A stretch of 64,000 nucleotides of DNA from Nematostella vectensis. Lineage: Eukaryota; Cnidaria; Anthozoa; Actiniaria; Edwardsiidae. The stretch covers positions 13,157,040 through 13,221,039 of the forward strand of contig NC_064042.1 of the NCBI RefSeq assembly GCF_932526225.1, in the 5' to 3' direction. Below, piece by piece: positions 34,909 through 46,199 of the stretch (positions are counted from its first letter, which is position 1; every line of letters begins with the position of its first letter). The notes under the pieces were generated by a model that was given only the letters and a program-made list of their open reading frames with translations, did not search any database and was not told the origin of the DNA. The position numbers were made by a program, and so were the translations under genes.

Positions 34909-35162
34909 TTAAAGCCGCATTGTCACCAGTTTACTTCCGGTAGATTACGTAAGAATCTCCGATGATTTTTAACGGAAAACACGAACAATATTTCAGAACA
35001 TTGAAAGCAGTGTGTCTATTGGAAGTTTCTTTGAGGATGTGACTGCTAATTTAGAGCGGATGGCCTGTTAAATATCTCGGATTCGAATAGATTCTTTTGT
35101 CTTTTAACTGTTGAAGTTTCCGTCGGACCTCCGGAAGTAAACTGGTGACAATGCGGCTTTAA
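34909..35162. mobile_element. MITE family A, copy 3
   Basis: TTAAAGCCGCATTGTCACC at the left edge and its reverse complement at the right. It is opposite in orientation to copies 1 and 2: the segment GATTACGTAAGAATCTCC, near the right end there, is here near the left end. Confidence 0.88.
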
Positions 35163-35599
35163 TACTCGAGTGTGGGAGGGGGGCTTCCCTTGGATAGATA
35201 CTTCCCCAGGCGCATGCATGACTGAGTGAAGACGCAAAAACCTTTGCTCTGTTAAATATATCGAATTTGCCGCTTTATCTTATGGACGCCTTCCTCTGCT
35301 AGAAGAAAAGATAGAAAGGACGCTGAAAGTTTGGGTTTGGAGGATAAAGAAAATAGAAGCCCCGAAGCGAAATGAAGCATAGAGAAACGGAAGGCGACGA
35401 GGTATTTGAAGCCTTAAAAATATGGCTGCCGGCGTAGCAAACTAACTGGAGCTAATCTCCAGGCTTACAGGGACTAAAGTCAAAGTGGGGTGCATAGAAC
35501 AAACATCTGGTAGTCGTTGATGCGAAGGTGAACTCAATGAAGCATTGGAGGGAGTTAACTTAAGCATACAGTATATTAGAAAAGCCAATGCACAAGTTG

Positions 35600-37270
35600 T
35601 TGACATCGACTAGGGACTACAACACAAAAGTAGAGTCATTGAAAAGTGAGTAGAACCAAGAAGTTCATAAGAAAGATATTGGGAAAATTCAAAAGGAGGA
35701 GCTGTAAAATGACGCGAGAGAATTTACGGTTTCATGGAATCATTGAACAGGAGGGGAGTGAGTAAGAAACGGAGGAGCTGCTGAGAGAGTTCTTGAAGAG
35801 TAAAGTGGGCATCGAGGAAAGGGACAGGCCAGCTGGGACGGGAATTGGTATTTCGCAAGATTTACCAAAATAAATTTTGGATGAGAGAAAAAAATGCTGT
35901 TGATGGTCAAGAGGGAAAATCAGCTTTCTTCAGCAAGGCTAGGTCAGATTTGGACTCATTACTTATTAATAGTAAATTGGTCCAAATTAAATAAGAAGTA
36001 CTGTAAAAATTATTATTTTTGTCCTAAATTTCCCAATACTTTTCTTTTGGTTATATAACATAATCATTCAAATTCTGCCAAGCGGCATGAAAGATAATAA
36101 CTTATATCTAGGAGCAAGACACTCCTTTCTCAGTAAAGTAGTGTTTACTATATGGGAAAAGAATAATTAAGTTAAATAGGACATAGCTATATCCCAACTG
36201 GGCTTAAACCCCATTTTGCAATGGGAAAACTTAATGTCCTCTATACCAAAGAAATGAAAAGAGATCATAAAAGCCTCTGTTGACAAGGATGTAGCCAAAA
36301 AGTTGGATGCTCTGAAACTTTATTTTAATGACATCTCAAAGCAAAAAAAATATCGCTTTTTCACCCAACTAAGATTCAGATCCCCGGCATCACAACCTAA
36401 CATAGAAAAAAGGATTGGACAGATATGTTAGAGAGGGGCATTATCTATAAAGCAATTTCAATACAAGATTCTGAACAACATCTTATTCTTCAATAAAGAC
36501 CTTGACAAATTTAAGTTAAAGGATTTGCCAACCTGTAGCTACTGCTACAGCTACCAAGAGACTATAAAAAGTCTATTTATAGAATGTGTTGAAGCTTGAA
36601 ATTTATATTTTAAGATATGCCATTGGCCATGAACAAATGCTAAATCACATTTACCACCATTATATCTAGAGACCATTTTACTGGGGATAGACGAAATTAG
36701 CCAAAGTACAGGAATGAAACTGTTACTATTAAATATTTACTTTACAAAAAGGGATTCTAATTCAAGACCACCCTTGATGTCTTTTCTCAATTTGCTGATC
36801 CATTACAAAAATTGAGAAAACTATAGCCAAAAAGAAGGGAAAGCTAGATACTCAAATAGCTGTCAACCTCGCTTTAGGAAAAATCTTGAGAAAATACAGT
36901 GAATGTATCAGAAGTACCAAGATAGCTTATGTGGGAGAATACAGCAAATGTATGAATATTTTCAAGAAAATTAGGCTTGAGAAAAGGTTCAAATTCTTGA
37001 GTTTCCTGTCAAATGCTGGCAGATGATACTATGTACTCATCTTAAAAAAAAAGTGGGGACTTAATTAAGCCATTAGACCACGCTTAGTAGTACTTAGTGG
37101 TACATATCATGCAGTAGTACGTCATATTTTTTCTGTAATATTCTTAGTTTATAATTTAATTAAAAGTAATGTATATAACTTATTGTATTGTTAATTGTGT
37201 GTAGCTAACTGTGAAAAGGAACCTGGAAAGAAATATTTCATAAAAAAACTACTTCCCCTGTAAAAAAAAA
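35600..37270 (+). pseudogene. Decayed L1-like LINE
   Basis: A frame from 35709 reads TRENLRFHGI, then after a TAA ETEELLREFLKSKVGIEERD, which matches the style of L1-type ORF1 (transposase-22-like) proteins. About 36520-36590 reads LKDLPTCSYCYSY then QETIKSLFIECVE, the Cys/His knuckle at the C-terminus of L1-type reverse transcriptases. Sequence between and after is AT-rich and full of stops; an A-rich stretch near 37250-37270 may be the tail. It lies in the presumed first intron of SLC17. Assignment is from short matches, so moderate. Confidence 0.45.
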
Positions 37271-37381
37271 AAACAAAAACAAGAATAAGGGCCTGTTTGC
37301 ACTAGGCGAAATTATTCTGTTTGTTTTGCATATCTGTCAAAACTTGTATTGCAAGCGATGAAACCAAAAATTGTTAGAGTT

Positions 37382-37680
37382 TAAGCTGCATTGTCACCAG
37401 TTTACTTCCGGAGATCCGATGGAAACCTCAACCGTTAAAACACAAAGAATCTTATGCTATTTAAAACGCCATCCGCTCTAAATTATCAATTTGCATCCTC
37501 AAAGAAACTTTTAGTAGACACAATGCTTTCTATGTTTCCCTTGAGAAAATTCTTTTGTTTCTTGAAAGCGATTGCTAATCAAACCCTCAAAGAAACTTCC
37601 AACACTGCTGTCAATGTTCTTCCTTGAAAAAATTCTTTTTGTTTTGTTGAAAGCAATTGCTGATCAAAAATGACAAATTC
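37382..37680. mobile_element. MITE family A, copy 4, right end lost
   Basis: The left half (GCTGCATTGTCACCAGTTTA onward) matches the family, but the right inverted end is absent. A segment containing CTCAAAGAAACTT and TTGAAAGC is duplicated inside it. Confidence 0.65.
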
Positions 37681-37819
37681 AAATGTCAAAAACATAAAAA
37701 ATGGCCCAAAGAACATGTGCCACCTTGCATTCAAGTGAGATGTAAAAGATTTGCTTTATTTTTTTCAGGTTTGACATGATTTACCCCTGAAAAAACCCCA
37801 CAAAGGAACACATCTCAGT

Positions 37820-40800
37820 ATGGCCAAGGATCACAAACAAACATCTGCTCTTCAAAATCTCTCAAATATTCCTTATGATGATCAACTTTTCAATGCAAGC
37901 CACAGATCTGCAAAGCCCTTATCTCCATCTGACCAGAGCTGTTGTGATGGGAAGGGGTTCCACATGCATCCCAAGCGATACCTTGTCGCTGTTCTAGCAC
38001 TCTTAGGCTTTGCAAATGTATATGGCATGAGAGTCAATTTAAGTGTAGCATTGGTTGCTATGGTTTCTAACCATACAAGGTTGCGGGATGGAAAATGGGT
38101 TGATGAGATGCCTGATTTTGAATGGGACTCCAAACTACAAGGCAAGTAGTGATCTTGGAATCTGAGAATTGAAAACTGTGGGGATAAACTTCTCACAAAT
38201 AGCTCTAAAATGCTAGGAATAATTTGATCTAATTCCAAATTCCCTTTTGTTATTTGAAATCTATTAACAATCATGTTCTCAAGCGAAATTCTTTGGTGAC
38301 CCTGTGTTATGTTTGTGAGTTTGACTGACCCTAACCCGCCCCCCCACCCCCTTCCCCCAAAAAAATATTTTTTTGCAACAGACCATCACCATTATTATGT
38401 TCCATTCAGTCTCTTTCATATATACCTTCTAGCTGTTTTGAATGTCTGGTTTGATGGATTTAATTAATCAGAATTTAATTTAATTTGTTGATATTAGAAT
38501 TTGAAAAAGGAATTTCTAAAGCTTCTTTATGGAAATTTGCCTAATGCCACTATGAATATGCGTGCTTGGTTGATGATGGAATGAATGATAATATGCATTC
38601 AATCCAAAATATTCTTTCTAGCTTATATTAAAAGGCATTTTTAATTTCATTCAAAATCATTATATCCACAGGAATTGTCCTTGGCTCATTTTTCTATGGT
38701 TACATTGTGACACAGCTTCCTGGTGGCTTGCTTGCCAAGAGATTTGGTGGAAGGAATCTGTTTGGTATTGGAATATTCTGCACTGCCGTTTTCACTCTTC
38801 TGACACCTGTAGCAGCGCACGCTCATGTTGGTGCATTAATTGCACTCAGAGTACTCGAAGGCCTTTGTGAGGTATGATCAAATTACCACGGGCTATTGGA
38901 TAATTTGACTACAAAATTATATCAAATGTGTTGTTAGTGTTGAATGAAGTATCCCCACTTTAACTGCATTTATTTGCCGTGGTTTCGCTCCTACAGCAGG
39001 CTCTGTCCCTAAGAGCTTGCGACCTTTCAAATGATGCGCTGTGTAATTGCAGCTGCCACCTGGTAAATAAATAACTATTACTATATTATACTATTACCAT
39101 AGTTATATTATAGTGGGGCAGAGAAAAGACGCGATGCTGGGGCTTGAGTTACTCATTTACCTGGTGGCGGTGGTGGTTACACAGCATATCATTTAAAAGG
39201 TAGCAAGTTCGTAGGGACAGAGCTTGCTGTAGGAGCGAAACCAAGGCAAATACATCCAGTTGAAGTAGGGATACCTGCTTTATTCAACACTAACAAGACA
39301 TTAGACTTCATTTCGGAGTCAAATTATCCTATAGCCCGTGGTTCACCAGGCATTCATGGGTATTTTTTTCTGCTAAAAAAAGTATGTATTGAAGGCTATT
39401 TTGGAAAGAAATTCTGTGAAGTAGGCAATGATGCAAGATGGAGTCTTTATGGGATACTTTAAATGCAAAAAGTCTAGAGCTCGTCCAATCTATACCTAAT
39501 TTCTGTTGGCCATTTTGGGTTGAAGCTTTTATCACTTCTAGAAGGAAGTAGTATAAATAAGATCATTTTTTAAAGGACATTTCTTTTCATTTCTTGCTTT
39601 AGGGTGTAGTATTCCCTGCCAATCATGCCATTTGGAGTAAATGGGCCCCTCCACTTGAACGCAGTAAGCTGACAACTATAGCCGTGTCAGGTAAACAATT
39701 ATCTTCCAATGCATCTGTTTTTTTTTTTCTCTGTTAAAGTGACTTCCTGTCTGTTTTTATAGTATTCTCTGATTCTAATCCACAGGTGCACATATTGGGA
39801 CAGTTCTAGCTATGCCATTGTCAGGATTTCTTGCTCAGCGGTTTGGCTGGTCAACAATATTTTATGTGTTTGGTAAATTCATATTTTTCTGAGTAGTAGC
39901 CAGTATCAAGGCCCCTTCTATTAGTTACTTGCCTCGGTCATGATTCATTAAAAAAATAAATTATATAGTTACTATTTTAGGTAGAAATCTCTGTTTTCCA
40001 TCTTATTGCTCCAGTCATGATCATATTATTGTCTCATTGTTAGCGATTTTGCCTGGTAATAGTTTATTTCTGGAAATGACTGAAAAACCCCTGAAATATG
40101 TACAAGAAAGACATGATTCATGTCAAAATTTGTACTACACGCCTACAACTAACACCAGCTTCTGTTTAGGTGTTTTTGGAATCATTTGGACGTTATTGTG
40201 GTTTAGTATCGTGAAGAACTCCCCTTCAGAAGATCCAAGAATCACAGCCAAGGAACTGAACTACATCCTTAGCACCTTGGGACGAGATGCCGCAGACACC
40301 AGGGTGTGTGCATGGGAAAACAATGCAGTTGCCCAACACCCCCCCTCAAAAAGGCCGAGCAAAAGAAAAATAGCAACAATTGACATATTTTTCAGAATAC
40401 ACAAGCACCACCCCCCTTAGCGGCCAGAAAGTGGTCATTTCTTTTTCAGGAATCTCCAAATTTTATGCTTTTTCCATATGACACTTATGACCCCCTCCCC
40501 TCTCTCCCATCCCCCTCAGCCATTCCTGGGTAAACGCTTGTGCCCCTCCCCTCTTTATTTCAAAGTGCCCCTTATGTTTGTTTTCTTTACTCCATCAATG
40601 TTAGTAATCCCATCTCTCATCAGTAGTCTCTCATTAATCATGCTAGCGACACACTTTGTAGGGAAATTTTTATAGTTGAAAATATTGTAAACTCCTGATT
40701 TTTTCTTTTTTTCTCTTTTAGTGTCATATATTTATGTTTGATGGATTTTAAACCACCGTATTTCAGGACCTGAAGATCCCATGGAAAGCCATCTTCACTT

Positions 40801-43358
40801 CTGTCCCCGTGTGGGCGATAGTGGTGGCCCACTTTAGCGAAAACTGGGGTTTCTATACCATGTTAACAGAGCTTCCTTCATATCTCAAACACAGGCTGCA
40901 GTTTGATATCACTCATGTAAGTCAAGAAGCGCCTCCACGCTTGGTTAACCATAAGCTTCAAAGCCCTTCAAAACATAGTGTGAAAATAGCCTCCTCTGCA
41001 GGGTCAAAACATAGTGTGAAAGTAGCCTTCTATAGCGGTTTTTTTTTCGATGCGGGGTTCCTGTGGCGAATAGAGGAGAAAAATGACACAAGAGGGGAGG
41101 GGAAACAGAAAGAGATAAACTAAGGAAATTATTTCTATAAAAGCTAACGTAGTTAGAGGAGTTCACAAAGCAAACGACCGCGTCCGCAATTGACCGTGAA
41201 AGTTAGTTTTCACGTCCTGATTTGGTGGAAAATGGCTTGAACATATCAAACAAAACTCATATCCACGTGCAGCTATTGAGTTCTTAAGCTACTTCTATGG
41301 TTTTCTGCCGTCGTCGTCCACGTTGTCGTCATCATTACTTAAGGTCCCTAATATTGCTGGGCGGAGGTCTCGCTAGTGTTTCTCTAGCATTATTGACGCT
41401 GTTTGTACGGGGGTCTAAATTATGTTAGTTTGCTGGAGATAGAAGCGTACACCATTAACACGCAAGCTCGAGAGGCTGGGAGAACACCATAGTAGTATAC
41501 TGAAATAACCAAAACGCCGCAGCCCTTGACAAGTCGAACAACAGAATACTACTAGTCTGACAGCTCTTTTGTCGTCTGAATATTTCTTGTAATGTCTAAT
41601 TTTCCGGGCTGTCGTGTACCCTTTCTTGTTATTTCTAACTTTCTTTCTGTCTATTTTTCAGGCTGGCTTCATCTCCGCCCTACCGTACTTGATCATGTCC
41701 ATCTTCGTGCAGCTAGGCGGACATCTTGCAGACTGTCTGCGACGCAAACAGATCCTTACCACCACCGCAGTGCGTAAGACATTCAACACCGTCGGTAGGT
41801 ACTGGGGGACATAGTGTGTTTATGATATACAGGGCAACATTACTCAATGCTAATTGGCTAAGAGCGAGGGGATTTTTTTCTTAATCAAGGGAAAAATTAC
41901 TTTGTAGCGATTAGACGCACGCGCGCTTTGAATTTTACCCTCTTATATCCTCGTTTTCCAAATTGCCCGCGCGAAGACGATTACGGAAAACATTGAAAAT
42001 ACACTTGTGAAATAAATCCCAAATTTTACTTGGGCAATGTTATTTTACTTTTACTAATACTGACACCGTTGGGACCTAAGTATCTGTTCTCATTCATTGG
42101 AACCCTGTTAATAAGGACACCCTTCGGACCTGGGAATCTGTTCTCATTTATTGGAACCCCGCTAATAAGGAAACCATTAGGCTCAACAAAATGTCTTATT
42201 AATCAGTTAAGGCTTAAGATTTTCAGAGGTGTCATTGATAACGGAGGTGCAGGGCTCCAGTGTAGTAATAAAAGGTTACCACCAATGTCTTCGGGTCAAG
42301 CTAAAGACAAAACGTCGCAACAATAATAAAAGCAGGAACAACCACTAAAAGTTAACAGTTGTGCGTTAAAGAATGTCGATCAACCACTCCTTTTCTTTTG
42401 TTCACAATTGAAAATACAGCTTTCATTTGCAAGAAAATTTTTCAAAATAACCATCCACGATTGAAGTCTGATACTTAATTAATGATATTTGATTGGAAGA
42501 TTATCAGTTACATGCTTGAATTAGCCGATGGAAATGGATTCTTTGAGTCACTCGGTAGATTGTGCGGGAATATTGAATGGCGGCGTGATTGGCCTTCCTT
42601 AAGGTCCGGAAATAACTTATTGGTCTTTCCATGCGGAGTTTAATTTCCATAGTCAGTTATGCTCTTCCATGTCTGCAGGTTTCGTCACACAGGCGATCTG
42701 TCTTGTCGCCGCGGGGTATACCACTGACTGGATGACCGCGGTCGCATGTCTTACTGTTGCCGTCGGGGTGGGCGGGCTCGCGTTCAGCGGTTTCTTTGTC
42801 AATCATCTGGATATCGCGCCACAGTTTGCGGGAATCCTGCTAGGAATCAGCAACACTGTGGCCACCATTCCAGGAATCTTTAGTCCCCTTCTAACGGGCT
42901 ACATTGTACAGACTCAGGTACGGGGAATTCGTAGAATGCCAATTACATTGTTAGGATTAGGGTATCACACATATAGATGTGATTTAGCCGTCACTGAATG
43001 GGTTCTTGGAAATAATCCAGTTCCATATTTTTCTATGACCACGTGATATGCTTTTATGAAAATCGTAGTTCTGTATTTTTGTAAGATGATAAGGAAATGT
43101 ATTCATATGACAGTAAGTTCTTAGAAATGAGGTGCCCAAGAAAACTTTGAACTCCATTTAAATCCTAACCCTGTGTTTTCCCAGGCTGCGGTCGAGTGGC
43201 GGATCGTGTTCTATATCGGCGGCGCCATTTACGCCGCGGGTGCGGTATTTTATGCGGTTTTCGCTTCCGGGGAGAAACAGACGTGGGCTGACGACCAGGA
43301 GTTTTATGAGGAGATCCTTATGTCGCACGAGGCTGAGGAAGAAGACGACGGCGAGTAG
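37820..43358 (+). CDS. SLC17-family anion transporter, sialin/VGLUT type (9 exons, 508 aa)
   Basis: Exons 37820-38141, 38672-38871, 39603-39690, 39786-39872, 40170-40303, 40767-40916, 41662-41794, 42679-42917, 43185-43358; 1527 nt, closing in frame. A major-facilitator protein with about 12 membrane helices, probably in lysosomal or vesicular membranes, moving organic anions with H+ or Na+. Landmarks: helix 1 [19 protein letters not shown], with a glycosylation site (NHT) in the loop after it; [39 protein letters not shown] (the SLC17 signature) and [48 protein letters not shown] and [15 protein letters not shown]. The C-terminus is acidic. The first intron uses a GC donor (CAAG|gcaagt). The substrate cannot be told from sequence; sialin-like is my best guess. 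An AATAAA lies 15 bp after the stop, inside a repeat end. Confidence 0.92.
42054..42180. repeat. ~62-bp tandem repeat in an SLC17 intron
   Basis: Two copies of TCTGTTCTCATTYATTGGAA with flanks ending TAATAAGGA. A similar segment (GGACACTTTGGGAACCT ... GTGTCCTTATTA) occurs near 2685-2745, so the unit is probably part of a dispersed repeat. Confidence 0.5.
42368..42640. repeat. Dispersed repeat family B, intact copy
   Basis: Starts TTAAAGAATGTCGATCAACC and ends around AATGGCGGCGTGATTGG. It aligns with 50850-51020 and then with 52190-52245, where a LINE splits the second copy. Part of it (CTTGAATTAGCCGATGG) also occurs at 3191. No coding potential. Confidence 0.65.
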
Positions 43359-43536
43359 ATTCGTTATTTAACAAATAAATCTATTTTTTGCGTGCGTCTG
43401 TCCTAGACAGATGCACAGATGACGTCACAGCGTGGCCTAAATGAAAAAGTACCTACGACAGTCGAGTTGCGTGACTGTTGTTTATAGCACAATGTGACGT
43501 TTTTTTTCTGCATCTGTTAGAGTACAGAGGCACAGA

Positions 43537-43668
43537 ACAATGACATCTGTGTGTTTTATACACAATCAACAATGACATCTGTGTGTTTTATACACAATAA
43601 ACAATGAGATCTGTGTGTTTTATACACAACCAACAATGAGATCTGTGTGTTTTATACACAATCAACAT
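43537..43668. repeat. 32-bp tandem repeat, four copies
   Basis: Unit AACAATGACATCTGTGTGTT plus TTATACACAATC, with minor changes (gaca/gaga). Confidence 0.9.
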
Positions 43669-44369
43669 GTTTATTTCGTAATCTAGTTTTTGGGAGCGCG
43701 CGCCATGCTGACGCCAATCGAGCACGTGTCCTCTAATAACACATGAACCCTTGACCAATCAGAGCCAAGCATGTGTGTGTCCTCTAATAACACATGAACC
43801 CTTGACCAATCAGAGAGTGCGATTTACGAGTGTCGTTGTATAATTACCAATTATACCATTTCCATTGAGGTGGATAGTGGCGAAGCGGGCGAATAAATTT
43901 TTAAAGCCACTATCCGCCGAAATGGAAATGGTATAATTCTTTTAGTATATAAAACGAGCTTTAGAGCAATTTTCTTTTCGGAAACACTTGCAAATCTGCT
44001 GTTACACCCGCCATTTTGATTTCGGGGCGCAGGAAAATATCCACCTCCTAGGAGGTGTATATTGCATTTAATCCCGTGTTACTCAACCAATCAAATCGCT
44101 TTTTCTTGCTAGGTCCCCGAGTTTTATATACTAAAGACTGTTATACAACGACACTCGTAATTCGCGAGCTCTGATTGGTCGAGGGACCGTATGTTATTAG
44201 AGGAGACACGCACGATTGACGTCAGCATGCGCGCGCTCCCCAAAGCTAGATTGTAAAATAAGATAACATTTTTATTGTTGTATAAAACAAATAGATCTCT
44301 TTGTTTTGTATGTGTGTCCTCTAATAGATGCACAGATGACGTCACAGCGTGTCATGAGCAAAAAAGTAC

Positions 44370-44790
44370 GCAACGAGACGCTGTCGAGTTGCGTGACTGT
44401 TGTTCATGAAACGCTGTTACGCACAGATGAACAGTCACGCAACTCGACTGCGTTAATCTGTGCGTGTGACGCACAGATGCACGCAGTGGAGTTGCGTGAC
44501 TGTTGTTCATGACACGCTGTGACGCACAGATGCACGGAGTCGAGTTGCGTGACTGTTGTTCATGACACGCTGTGACGCACAGATGCACGCAGTGGAGTTG
44601 CGTGACTGTTGTTCATGACACGCTGTGACGCACAGATGCACGGAGTCGAGTTGCGTGACTGTTGTTCATGACACGCTGTGACGCACAGATGCACGGAGTC
44701 GAGTTGCGTGACTGTTGTTCATGACACGCTGTGACGCACAGATGAACGCAGTCGAGTTGCGTGACTGTTGTTCATGACACGCAAAAAATG
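44370..44790. repeat. 53-bp minisatellite, about eight copies
   Basis: Unit AGTTGCGTGACTGTTGTTCA then TGACACGCTGTGACGCACAG and ATGCACGGAGTCG. A single related unit stands at 43405-43480 on the other side of the palindrome, so the repeat flanks it on both sides. Confidence 0.9.
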
Positions 44791-44811
44791 AGGTCTATTT
44801 GTTAAATAAAA

Positions 44812-46199
44812 GACTAGAATCTTCTTACTTGAATAAAGTTTTATTTTTGTGCTATTTTTTTTACATCATAACCTAGGTCGTCCTTACAACGATACCAACA
44901 CCGGTAGTAGCACGGACTGAGATATCGTTCCAATTCATGTTGTATGCAGAAATGTTATAATGTTTCGTAGAATCAATTATTTAATTATCAGACTGAAAAA
45001 TATAAGGGTATTCCAAGTATGTATATAGTATGTATATGAAAGTACATTATTTTAAGGGATAAAACGAGGAAAGGGAAGGCATTCACAAATGTATAAGTAA
45101 AATGTGTGATAATATATTAAACGTGAGGTCCCCATTATGTGTACCTGATGGAGTTATTTGCCTTCTGGTTGCGCTTATAATTTGCGTATTTTGTTTTAGT
45201 CTCATCATGACCCCTTATACCCCAATATAGCAGGTAAATGAGCAAAAAAACACAAATTAGATTGATATGATTTTATCTTATAGGTCGGTAACGACTCTTT
45301 AAGCCCCCCCTCCGTGAAAATTGCTATAACTTCTGAACCATAACAGCTAAGAGGCAAAAGCTTGGTGACTTTTCCTAAAATCTATCTGCGGACATTTTGA
45401 TGCCATTGACATGTCGAGGAGGCGCTCCATGTTACCATGGCAACCGTTTTCTCACACATAGGTTTCCCAAAAACGAAAAAGTAGTGAATTTTTCATATTT
45501 TGGTCCTGTCTCTCAGATTTAAATGCCTCTTTTGACTTTATAAGTTTGTTTAGGTGACAAGTTAAATAACAGCGTAAGAATTTTTCACCTCGGAAATTTG
45601 GGGGGAGGGGTGGGTAAATTTTGCTCTCTCAAAGCTGTTGTTAAAAATGTCACTAGATTTACTAGAAGACACTTTAAAAGCTAATATTATGCATTTATCA
45701 TTACTATGAGCAGTAATACATGCATGCAAATACTTTTTTCTGTAATAATTCCAAAAATCATAAGAATCCAAGATAGCGGATCCAAGATGGCGGACCTAAG
45801 ATGGCGGAAATTCTTACAAAAAATGATTATTGAAACATTTTTATGGCCTTTTTGCATTGTAAAGCCGTTAAAACGTTGATTTTGATATCTCTGAATGATG
45901 CAAAATGATTTCAACCCGATATCCGATCATTTAGGCAATATTTGAACGAATTGCTAGACATCGTATTTATGACGTCTTTGCGACTCCATATTTGATTCGA
46001 CTACACCCAAAATAGGGCGTGACGATTCTTTGCATGTTGGTGATCATTTTCTGTAAGCTTAATGGTTATAGCCTTAATGGTTCATGAAATACGGAAGCGG
46101 GGGCCTTTTAGCCCCCAGTCACAGACAGCTCAAAATAGCCCAGTCTGAAAAGGGGTTAAGGTGAGAGCCACTTCCTCGCAAATTATAATTTAGAGTTAA
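44812..46199. other. Intergenic region without a recognised gene
   Basis: AT-rich. Near 44832 GAATAAAGTTTTATTTTT gives AATAAA on both strands. At 45768-45808 the phrase AAGATGGCGG (once AAGATAGCGG) occurs three times in tandem. Sequence from 45290 to 46150 has the look of a non-coding transposon, but I could not fix its ends. Confidence 0.5.

Larger units (their letters stand above)
43363..44811. mobile_element. Composite inverted-repeat element abutting the SLC17 stop
   Basis: The outer ends TTATTTAACAAATAAATCTA (43364 onward) and its inverted partner at 44778-44809 enclose 1.4 kb. Inside is a second inverted pair: 43680-43870 (GGGAGCGCGCGCCATGCTGA) against 44120-44262 (TCAGCATGCGCGCGCTCCCC). 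Inside that is a hairpin with arms AATTATACCATTTCCATT (43849 onward) and AATGGAAATGGTATAATT (ending 43938). The left end supplies the AATAAA nearest the SLC17 stop. No ORF. Confidence 0.7.
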
